Shown one piece after another: positions 17,043 to 25,403 of a DNA stretch of 64,000 bases; the stretch's first letter is position 1; every line of letters starts with the position of its first letter. The stretch comes from Dickeya chrysanthemi NCPPB 402 (GTDB taxonomy: Bacteria > Pseudomonadota > Gammaproteobacteria > Enterobacterales > Enterobacteriaceae). The DNA is taken from NCBI RefSeq assembly GCF_000406105.1, contig NZ_CM001974.1, forward strand, positions 468,186 through 532,185, written 5' to 3'. Under the pieces are notes generated by a model that worked only from the letters and a program-made list of their open reading frames with translations, had not been told where the DNA came from and ran no database searches. The position numbers were made by a program, and so were the translations under genes.

Positions 17043-18341
17043 TTATTCAAAATATTTTGCGAGTTCAAGGCCATAAATTTCATCTAACTCACACAAGAAA
17101 CGGTGTCCTTTACGTGCAACTTCATAAGGGGCATCACCAAGAACAATAACATGACCAATAGTGCCAATATTTCCAGTATATACATTGACCTTTTGGCCGG
17201 GTTTTACCCATGCCGAGCAGAAATCAATATTGTAAGATTTCAACAGTTTTTCAAAACGAGCTTGGTTATAATCGTTACTGATTGCGCCACCATGACGTGA
17301 AGCTATAGTAACAACCGTACCTGCTCGCGTAAGCACGCTATCATTAATACTGATAGGTTCATCCAGATGAAGACGGATCAATAACTCGAAGGGATCGATA
17401 TCTGTAATCATGCGATACATTTGAGGTGCAACACTACCCATCATGCGCGCATTAATTTCAACGAGGCATGGACCTTTTTCATCTCGTAAAAGCTCAACGT
17501 GATAAAGACCCACATCCAGTTTTAAAGCGGAAAAAATTGACTGTACATACTCTTTTATTTCATTACGTTCATCAGTATTGAGACCTGACGGCATCGTGGC
17601 GGTCATTTCTAGCATTTCACTATAAACTGAACGGAAGCGTACCGTGGTGGCGTAAACCTGCACGATGCCATTTTGTACTATTACTTCAGCGGAATGTAAG
17701 CTTCCATCAATATACTCTTCAACCAAATAGTCGCGGCTTACCAGGGTATCGATCATACGATCAGACTCTGCACGGCCCTCGCGTAATGTCTTAATGAAAG
17801 TCTCAAAATCTTCGCTGGTATCGCAGATGGCAGAAAATTGTTTTGCAAAACCTCTCGTAGGTTTAACCACGAACGGGAGTTCAATGTGTGGGGTAACGCC
17901 CGACACTAGTTGTTCTTCACTCAAAACCTGATATTCAGGTGAACGGATACCATTTTTTTTCAGCGTTTCTCGTAGCTGATTTTTTTGCACCGCATTGTTT
18001 AATGCAGAAAGGCTGGGATAGCGTAGATTAAAGCGCTCTGCTTCTCTGGCTACAGGAACAATTCCAGCCTCAGAGGTGCTGAGTAATGCGTCGATTGGGC
18101 GTTTCTCATTGAGGCGAACCAGCAGATCATGAAACTCTTCGCCATCCAGAGATTCAACTTCCAAAAATTGGTCGACGAATTCTAAGTGTGGTTTGAGCTT
18201 ACTTTCATCATTACCGATTGAAATAGTTAAAAAAGAGGCATCTTTCTGTCTGATGAATGTGACATAACAGCCCATTCTTTTTGCTGCCTGAAAAGCCAAT
18301 AAGCCGCTTACAGTGCTATCCACAAAAATAACATGCTTCAT
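17043..18341 (-). CDS. ATP-grasp carboxylate-amine ligase
   Basis: A 432-residue ATP-grasp enzyme of the L-amino-acid ligase/PurK-carbamoyl-phosphate-synthase-like type. The N-terminal domain (1-110) is Rossmann-like. ATP-binding residues are visible as Lys160 in FVVKPTRGFAKQFS, the VEEYIDG motif at 207-213, Glu284 (YHVELL) and VEINARMMGS at 294-303. Such enzymes join a carboxylate, through an acyl-phosphate, to an amine, often an amino acid. In the operon it lies between the CDP-alcohol phosphotransferase (12 bp) and the dikinase (62 bp). Substrates cannot be read from the sequence. Ribosome-binding site AAGGAAACG. Confidence 0.85.
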   Translation of the reverse strand: MKHVIFVDSTVSGLLAFQAAKRMGCYVTFIRQKDASFLTISIGNDESKLKPHLEFVDQFLEVESLDGEEFHDLLVRLNEKRPIDALLSTSEAGIVPVAREAERFNLRYPSLSALNNAVQKNQLRETLKKNGIRSPEYQVLSEEQLVSGVTPHIELPFVVKPTRGFAKQFSAICDTSEDFETFIKTLREGRAESDRMIDTLVSRDYLVEEYIDGSLHSAEVIVQNGIVQVYATTVRFRSVYSEMLEMTATMPSGLNTDERNEIKEYVQSIFSALKLDVGLYHVELLRDEKGPCLVEINARMMGSVAPQMYRMITDIDPFELLIRLHLDEPISINDSVLTRAGTVVTIASRHGGAISNDYNQARFEKLLKSYNIDFCSAWVKPGQKVNVYTGNIGTIGHVIVLGDAPYEVARKGHRFLCELDEIYGLELAKYFE

Positions 18342-18353
18342 TTAAACGTTTCC

Positions 18354-18967
18354 TTATTGAGAAATAAAAATTCTTACTGCGACAAAAAGAATCAGAAACA
18401 CTGAAATTGTTGGTAAGGCTGCATATTTGGGTATTCTTACATTAATTATCTGAACCAAAGAAATAAACAGGTTAAGCCAAATAAGATAAGGCAAAGCTAC
18501 TTTATCGTATGCAACTAGCTGGAAAAATAATGAATAAATAACACCTGCATAGGTTGTTGGCAAACCACGATAGCTACCTGGATGACTGCCACTGATCACA
18601 CTAAATAATGAGAGCCTGAGGCAACCTGACAGCAATAACATCATTCCTGAAGCAAATGATGCCCAACCTGGAATAATGTGGAAAATAATTAAAGCGGGAG
18701 CCACACTAAAATTTAAAAGATCAGCAAGACTGTCGAGTTGCTTACCAAATTCCCTGTTTTGTTTTTTTCAGTTAACCATGTGCGAGCAATATAACCGTCT
18801 AGAAAATCTAATACAGCTGCTGAACATAATGCAATAGCCGAAAGATAAATATTATCTGTATATGCAAGATAGATTGATGAAAGTGACAATCCCACATTAA
18901 TCGTGGTCAGTAAATTCGCCAAATCCATAAATTTCACAAACGGAAATGCTGACGTTATTGCGCCCAT
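18354..18967 (-). CDS. CDP-alcohol phosphotransferase, split by -1 frameshift at A AAA AAC
   Basis: The zero frame starts at 18967 and stops at 18713 (84 residues). The -1 frame continues to 18354. Together they make a 204-residue membrane protein with the CDP-OH-P motif: Asp54-x2-Asp57-Gly-x2-Ala-Arg62, then Gly75-x3-Asp79-x3-Asp83. The first half of the motif is in one frame and the second half in the other. The switch falls on codons GAA AAA AAC (18769-18761), a canonical X-XXY-YYZ slippery heptamer, and a -1 slip there gives exactly the right frame. The spacing after AR is 12 instead of the usual 8 residues. Relatives such as PssA and PgsA make phospholipids. The break could be programmed, a mutation or an indel error in the A7 run. 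Start ATG has AAAGGG before it. Confidence 0.75.
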
Positions 18968-19025
18968 ATATTTTACCCTTTATAGCTTATAGTAGTTTTG
19001 CCTGCTTCGAAAAACAGGCATTGAT

Positions 19026-20207
19026 TTATTTTCTTTCTTTGCTGAGTGATACGTAGCATAAGAAATATGCTATCGCAAAAAATACGGCTACTACATAAAG
19101 GTGTGAATATTGTGTCAGTACTGACCCAATGAATATTGAAGTGATCATTCCAATATAGACACCAGCATATTGCATAGCGGCAATCATTGGCATGTCTTTG
19201 ACATCACTCTTTAAAACGATATCTGACTGCAATTTGAAAAAAGCAAGTTCAAAAAAGAATATATAGAGGAAATAGGTTAGATAGCTGATGAAAACATTAA
19301 TACCGAGCGATGTGAAAATCATGAATAGGGCACTGATGATTGCCATGTATAACGGATTAAATTTCACTCCCTTTCGATTATAAATGAAGTAAAATATCGC
19401 ACCGGTTAGGGCTGCGCCACTATTGACTAACTGAAGATATCCAACAAAATTTTCAGGCAAATTCAAAACATGCGATGGTAATGTAACGCGGGATACATTA
19501 AAAAACCCCTGAAAGAAAGTAATAAAAACGATGAAATTAAGGAATGCTTTCTTTAAAGGTGCATTATCTGAGAGTAGAGCAACAAACGATTTTAGTGACC
19601 GTGTTTGCGCTTTTCCTTCCTGATGTAAGTTGAGTTTAGGTAAAAGGAACGATGCCAGTACCGAAGCGATGAACAATACTGAAATCATCGACATTGCTAA
19701 TTGTGGCGACATTTCGCCTTTAATACTTCCCATCAGCATTCCTGCCAATCCACCAGCGATAAACTGTGCTGTGAGGGTGAGTGGTACTGTGGTTTCAATT
19801 TTGTCTCCACTAAAATAATGCTTAATGGCAACTATACGGCCGACTCGTTGAAGTGCGTCAATTGAACCAATTACTAGCCCACCAAGCAGCGCGAAGGTTG
19901 GTATTCGGTGAATCAAACTGAATATAACGAGTGTACAAATAGCAGCAACAAGATTACTCATCATAAGCAGTTTACGAGGAGAGGTTTTTTCCGCAATACC
20001 TTGTACTTGATTTACAAAAATTACGGGTAAAATCATCGGTGCATAAAGCACTGCCTGTGAAAGTATAATGTTCCCGGTTGCATGATAAATATACCATGAA
20101 AGGTATATATAACATAAAGTTGAAGCACTTATTGAGCAGAGGTTAACTGCCCAAATTAATCGGCTTATCCATACAGATGAGTACGTTTGCAGTGTCCGTT
20201 CTTCCAT
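19026..20207 (-). CDS. Major facilitator superfamily transporter
   Basis: A 393-residue polytopic membrane protein with about 12 hydrophobic segments and the MFS layout: two halves joined by a polar loop near residues 195-210 (LNLHQEGKAQTRSLKSF). It resembles drug/metabolite exporters of the enterobactin-exporter/MFS-1 type. The ATG at 20207 is chosen because AGGA stands 8 bases before it; a TTG at 20225 would add six residues. First gene of the six-gene operon, which suggests export of the pathway product or self-protection, but import cannot be excluded. AT-rich like the rest of the block. Confidence 0.8.
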   Translation of the reverse strand: MEERTLQTYSSVWISRLIWAVNLCSISASTLCYIYLSWYIYHATGNIILSQAVLYAPMILPVIFVNQVQGIAEKTSPRKLLMMSNLVAAICTLVIFSLIHRIPTFALLGGLVIGSIDALQRVGRIVAIKHYFSGDKIETTVPLTLTAQFIAGGLAGMLMGSIKGEMSPQLAMSMISVLFIASVLASFLLPKLNLHQEGKAQTRSLKSFVALLSDNAPLKKAFLNFIVFITFFQGFFNVSRVTLPSHVLNLPENFVGYLQLVNSGAALTGAIFYFIYNRKGVKFNPLYMAIISALFMIFTSLGINVFISYLTYFLYIFFFELAFFKLQSDIVLKSDVKDMPMIAAMQYAGVYIGMITSIFIGSVLTQYSHLYVVAVFFAIAYFLCYVSLSKERK

Positions 20208-20287
20208 AGCGGTAATCCTAATCAAATTCCCGCCATGTCATCGAAATGAAACATAAGGCGTTTAAACTTGAGAAATTTAGTCTCATT

Positions 20288-20316
20288 AACCTATCTGCTT
20301 AAACTTTTTATGTCAA
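20288..20316 (-). promoter_or_regulatory. Candidate sigma70 promoter of the island operon
   Basis: On the minus strand a perfect TTGACA (20316-20311) is followed after 17 bp by TAGGTT (20293-20288), about 80 bp before the transporter ATG. The -10 is weak (3 of 6), so the promoter may depend on an activator. No sigma54/NifA elements are seen here, which argues that the island is not part of the nif regulon. Confidence 0.45.
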
Positions 20317-20444
20317 TTAATGTAAGCATCCCATTTTATTATTTTTTATGTTATCAACGCATAATGCTAAAAACCTACCTGATTCTATAATTTAGTCTAA
20401 ATAAATAATAATCTTAATGATTTTATTCTGATTTGTCAGGATCT

Positions 20445-20582
20445 ATGAGCACATTTAACTTTGCTAATGAGGCTTTTTATCTAATGAATCCATTTGATAC
20501 ATATCGTTTCCGTCCTCATAGCATGAAAAAATTAGTCCAAGGATTTTTGTTAGATGTTTCCCTGAGTGCGTTGAATCAGTAG
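20445..20582 (+). CDS. Possible 45-residue peptide gene, divergent from the island operon
   Basis: A short frame starting at an ATG with AGGA five bases before it. The peptide has an aromatic-rich N-terminal half (FNFANEAFYLMNPFDTYRF) and an amphipathic C-terminal half (MKKLVQGFLLDVSL). No family is recognised. It is the only plausible open frame in the 900 bp between the operon start and nifF, and is divergent from the operon. It could be a leader or peptide substrate, a fragment of a lost gene, or chance. Confidence 0.3.
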   Translation: MSTFNFANEAFYLMNPFDTYRFRPHSMKKLVQGFLLDVSLSALNQ

Positions 20583-20961
20583 GCACTGTTAAGTGCTCTC
20601 AATTTAATGCATTTTTATCAATCGATTACTGTCACTTCGATTGTTATTCAAGGCCAGCTTTTTATTTTCATGAATATTATTTGTTAATATAATTATTATA
20701 TTAATCCTAATAACTTTGATAAATAATCTATCTCCTGAAGGGAATTCAGTCCGAATTGTGCGATCCAGTAACAGCATTGAGTTATGCCGACCGTATATTG
20801 ATCCCCGATGGATAACGACGACTGATGGCTTTTGAATAAATCAGAATCAGCCGACAAGGGTCTCCCTGTCAGGCTCCTGTTACGTGATGTGGATGCTCTG
20901 CGACATACCCTATAACGTCATCCGGTTCAGGGCTTTCACCATGAACTGATCCTACCCACCA
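20583..20961. other. Non-coding right edge of the island
   Basis: About 380 bp, AT-rich up to about 20740 and then closer to the nif composition. Around 20870-20960 the sequence looks like the interior of an old coding or mobile element (several small open stretches, none intact). It is bounded by the right direct repeat. Confidence 0.45.
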
Positions 20962-21010
20962 TTAGTGGACACGCGACTCAGTGAGTAAACTTTCAAGCAA
21001 GAGCCGACAC
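20962..21010 (+). repeat. Right 49-bp direct repeat bordering the island
   Basis: Second copy of the 12838-12886 repeat, same orientation, 43 of 49 bases identical, beginning TTAGTGGACACGCGAC. It lies about 100 bp after the 3' end of nifF. Confidence 0.8.
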
Positions 21011-21111
21011 CCGCCCGGCGCGGGCGACCCGGTCTGTTGCCTGACAGAGCAACAGCCGGGAGCGATGATGTGAGATGAAAGAGCTGACGGCACCGGGGCA
21101 GCCGCGCAGCA

Positions 21112-21642
21112 TTACAGGATAGCGGACTTGATTTGCGCCAGCCAGTTGTCGAGGCGCTGCTCCGTCAGGTCGTGCTGGTTGTCCTGATCCAGCACCAGGC
21201 CGACAAACCGGTCTTCCTGCAATGCGGCGGAGGCGTTGAACTCGTAGCCGTCGCTCGGCCAGTCGCCCACTACGCGCGCGCCCAGATCGGTCATGACGTC
21301 GTAGAGCGGTTTCAGGCCGCTGGCGAAGTTGTCCGGGTAGCCTTGTTGATCCCCCAGCCCGAACAGTGCGACGATTTTCCCTTTCAGGTCGGCACCCGCC
21401 AGTTCATCAGCGAATTCCAGCCAGGACGGCGCCTCGCAACCGGCTTCGATGCCGGGCAACTGCCCGTCGCCCAGCGTCGGGGTGCCCAGCAGCAGTACCG
21501 GATAGGACAGAAAAGTCTCCAGCGAGGTGCGGTTAATGTTGACCGGCGCGTCTGCCGTCTCGCCCAGTTTCTGATGAATCAGTTTGGCGATTTTGCGGGT
21601 TTTGCCGGTATCGGTGCCAAAGAAAATGCCAATGTTCGCCAT
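21112..21642 (-). CDS. nifF: Flavodoxin NifF, electron donor to nitrogenase
   Basis: NifF (176 residues) is the FMN flavodoxin that carries electrons from NifJ to the Fe protein. The N-terminal phosphate loop is NIGIFFGTDTGKTRKIAK, followed by the LLLGTPTLGDGQLPG and FGLGDQQGYPDNF segments that hold the isoalloxazine ring. It is a long-chain type flavodoxin. The ATG at 21642 with AGGAGC before it fits the family length; an in-frame upstream start would add an unlikely 29-residue leader. Divergent from nifL; in Klebsiella it would be next to nifM. Confidence 0.96.
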   Translation of the reverse strand: MANIGIFFGTDTGKTRKIAKLIHQKLGETADAPVNINRTSLETFLSYPVLLLGTPTLGDGQLPGIEAGCEAPSWLEFADELAGADLKGKIVALFGLGDQQGYPDNFASGLKPLYDVMTDLGARVVGDWPSDGYEFNASAALQEDRFVGLVLDQDNQHDLTEQRLDNWLAQIKSAIL

Positions 21643-21776
21643 AGCGGTGCTCCTGATTACGTGATGAAAAGAAAATGCAGGGCGATGAAGTGAAGCAGCC
21701 CTCCCGGAAGGTGACGTCAGGCCGTTCATTCATGCTGTGAATCCTGCTGCGAACCCTGTGGTTACACATACGGTTT

Positions 21777-21792
21777 TGCGAATCCCGTGCCA
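21777..21792 (-). promoter_or_regulatory. nifF sigma54 promoter
   Basis: Minus-strand TGGCACGGGATTCGCA, with GG-N10-GC spacing, predicted start near 21766, 124 bp before the nifF ATG. The -24 half is consensus; the -12 half has TCGC for TTGC. The UAS at 22048-22063 lies about 290 bp upstream, close to the far-upstream position known for Klebsiella nifF. Confidence 0.8.
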
Positions 21793-21823
21793 GTTTTGGC
21801 TGACGCGCCACATGGATTTTTCT

Positions 21824-21859
21824 GCACATTAATGGCGCACGATCGCACTTTTTTTGTGC
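21824..21859 (+). promoter_or_regulatory. Paired NtrC-like sites upstream of nifL
   Basis: GCAC-N7-GCGC at 21824-21838 (one base off) and a perfect GCAC-N7-GTGC at 21845-21859 whose spacer is seven T residues. Their centres are 21 bp apart, two helical turns, at about -173 and -152 relative to the nifL start. This mirrors the tandem NtrC enhancer of Klebsiella nifLA and implies control of nifLA by nitrogen status. Confidence 0.75.
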
Positions 21860-21977
21860 TTTTTTTGTACTGGCAGCGTGGCTTTTTCCTTGATAAAGCT
21901 ACACGGCAACGGGGTTTGGTGGTTTTTGGCGGCAAAACAGGGATCCGGATCAATGTTTAGTCGGCTTAATCAATAAA

Positions 21978-21995
21978 GGGTGCAGTGTTTGCATG
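21978..21995 (+). promoter_or_regulatory. nifLA sigma54 promoter
   Basis: GGGTGCAGTGTTTGCATG, with GG (21979-21980) and GC (21991-21992) separated by 10 bases; predicted start near 22004. The atypical -24 half (GGGTGC) and the TTTGCATGG -12 half resemble the Klebsiella nifL promoter. Confidence 0.75.
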
Positions 21996-22047
21996 GTTAT
22001 TCTGCGTTAGTCGCCCGTTTGGCGGGGTGTCGCAGCCTGCGACAAAT

Positions 22048-22063
22048 TGTCGAAAAGCCGACA
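22048..22063. promoter_or_regulatory. NifA upstream activator sequence in the nifL leader
   Basis: TGTCGAAAAGCCGACA, a TGT-N10-ACA palindrome with extended symmetry (TGTCG/CGACA). It is 32 bp before the nifL ATG and downstream of the nifL start site, but about 290 bp upstream of nifF, so it probably serves nifF and may also modulate nifLA. A second palindrome, TGTCGCA-GCC-TGCGACA, lies just before it at 22028-22044 and has 11 instead of 10 central bases between TGT and ACA. Confidence 0.65.
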
Positions 22064-22094
22064 TCTTCGCCACCAAACCGTAAGGGAGCACCCT

Positions 22095-23620
22095 ATGTCT
22101 ATGCATGTGATGGCGGAATCTTTTCCGCTGGGCGAAATCGCCAGCCACTTGTCCCGGCAGCATCCGTCGCTGTTTTCGACGGTGGTGGAACAGTCGTCGG
22201 TGGCAATCTCCCTGACCGACCCGCAGGCCCACATCGTGTACACCAACCCGGCGTTTTGCCGCCTGACCGGTTACAGCCTGCCGCAACTGCTCGGACAGAA
22301 TCACCGTATTCTCGCCAGCCGGCAAACCCCGGCCGAGCTGTATCAGGCGCTGTGGCAAACGCTATTGCAGGGGCGTGCCTGGCGCGGTCAATTGATCAAC
22401 CGCCGCTGCGACGGCAGCCTGTATCTGGCCGAAATCGATATCACGCCGATTTTCAATTCCCGCGGCGAGATCGAACACTATCTCGGTATGCACAAGGACA
22501 TCAGCGCCGGCTATGCGCTGGAGCAACGGCTGCGCAACCACATGACGCTCATCACCGCGGTGCTGAATAATATTCCGGCGGCGGTGGTGGTGGTAGACGA
22601 GCAAGACCGGGTGATCATGGATAATCTGGCCTACAAGACGCTGTGCGCCGATTGTGGCGGCCGTGAGCTGCTGGCGGTGCTGGATTATCCGGCCAATAAG
22701 TCGGCGCTGTTGCAAGGCGCGGCGCTGCCGGTCACCATCCGCGGCATGGTGCGCTGGTTGACGCTCGGCTGCTGGGCGCTGCCCGGCGTCAATGAAGAAG
22801 CCAGCCGCTATTTCACCGATACCGCGCTGCCGCGTACGCTGATCGTCATCAGCGACTGTACCGAACAGCAGCAGCAACACCAGCAAGGGCGGCTCGACCG
22901 CCTCAAACAGCAGATGACCAACGGCAAACTGCTGGCGGCGATCCGCGAATCGCTGGATGCGGCGCTGATTCAGCTCAATTGCCCACTCAATATGCTGGCA
23001 GCCGCCCGTCGGCTTAACGGCGAAGACCGCAGCAATGTAGCGCTTGAATCCGCCTGGCGCGAAGGCGAAGAGGCGGTGGCGCGGCTGCAAGCCTGTCGCC
23101 CGTCGCTGGATTTCGAACCGGCGGCGGACTGGCCGGTCGGTACGCTGGCCGACGATCTGGCCGCGCTGTATCACACTCGCTTTACCGGCGGCGACCAACT
23201 GAGCTGTGAACTGGAAACGCCGCAACTGGCCGGATTTGGCCAGCGCACCCAGATTCTGGCCTGCCTCAGCCTGTGGCTGGACCGTACGCTGGCGCTGGCG
23301 GGAGAAATCCGCCCCTTCGCACTGGCAGTACATGTGTTCGCCCGGCAGGACGGCGACTGGCTGGCGTTGTATCTGGAGGACAACGTGCCGCTGGAACAGG
23401 TGCGTTACATCACCCCCCAGACCGCACTCACCTCGCCGGGCAAAGGCATGGAACTACGCCTGATTCAAACGCTGGTGGCGCATCATCAGGGCACGATAGA
23501 CCTGACTTCCCGCCCAGGCGGCGGCACCTGTCTGACTCTGCGTTTCCCGCTATCAGCCTCACTCACCGGTTTTTCCACTTCACTCACAGGACACACGACT
23601 TCACTCACAGGAGGCTCAAA

Positions 23621-23624
<4 letters not shown>
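22095..23624 (+). CDS. nifL: NifL, redox- and nitrogen-sensing anti-activator of NifA
   Basis: NifL (509 residues) holds NifA inactive when oxygen or fixed nitrogen is present. The FAD-binding PAS domain is at about 25-130 (VAISLTDPQAHIVYTNPAF, TGYSLPQLLGQNHRIL), a second PAS region at about 145-265, then a helical linker, and a GHKL-like ATP-binding domain at the end (SPGKGMELRLIQTLVAHHQG, SRPGGGTCLTLRFPL). As in Klebsiella NifL the region is not a functional histidine kinase. The C-terminal tail is odd: SLTG repeated three times, encoded by 21-bp direct repeats. GGGAGCA precedes the ATG; the stop overlaps the nifA start (ATGA). Confidence 0.95.
23559..23621 (+). repeat. Three 21-bp direct repeats at the nifL/nifA junction
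   Basis: Units 23559-23579, 23580-23600 and 23601-23621, each beginning TCACTCAC. They encode the SLTG-x-x-T triplet at the end of NifL, and the third unit contributes the AGGAGG ribosome-binding site of nifA. Confidence 0.85.
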
Positions 23625-25192
<1,568 letters not shown>

Positions 25193-25211
25193 GCGGCCGT
25201 CGGGATTAGAG

Positions 25212-25264
25212 TGTGTGGCACGATTGTGGTGTGTGGCCGATTGTGGCATGTGGCACATTGTCGG
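25212..25264 (+). repeat. Three imperfect 17-18-bp repeats in the nifA-nifB interval
   Basis: Units 25212-25229, 25230-25246 and 25247-25264 share TGTGGC-(A)C-ATTGTGG. The third contains the end of the nifB UAS. Confidence 0.6.
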
Positions 25265-25364
25265 CCGAATGCCACAATCCCGACAAAACCGCCTGGCGGT
25301 TTCATTTTTATCATATTGTTTTTAAAGTAATAAATTTTTACATCGTACGGTATGGCTCTTGCAC
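25242..25364 (+). promoter_or_regulatory. nifBQ promoter: NifA UAS plus sigma54 -24/-12 element
   Basis: UAS TGTGGCATGTGGCACA at 25242-25257 and promoter ACGGTATGGCTCTTGCA at 25348-25364, with GG-N10-GC and a consensus TTGCA half. Predicted start near 25374; the UAS lies about 125 bp upstream. Confidence 0.75.
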
Positions 25365-25403
25365 TCTCCGGGTATGATTCCTTTTTTCATATAGGCCATG
25401 ACC

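Noticed and set aside
20860..20961. Possible transposase fragment next to the right direct repeat
   Set aside because: Short open pieces exist but none matches a transposase motif that I can name, so no mobile element is called.
23273..23620. Extended upstream start of nifA within nifL
   Set aside because: The in-frame extension is Gly/Arg-rich and unlike NifA; the ATG at 23621 has a perfect ribosome-binding site and overlaps the nifL stop.
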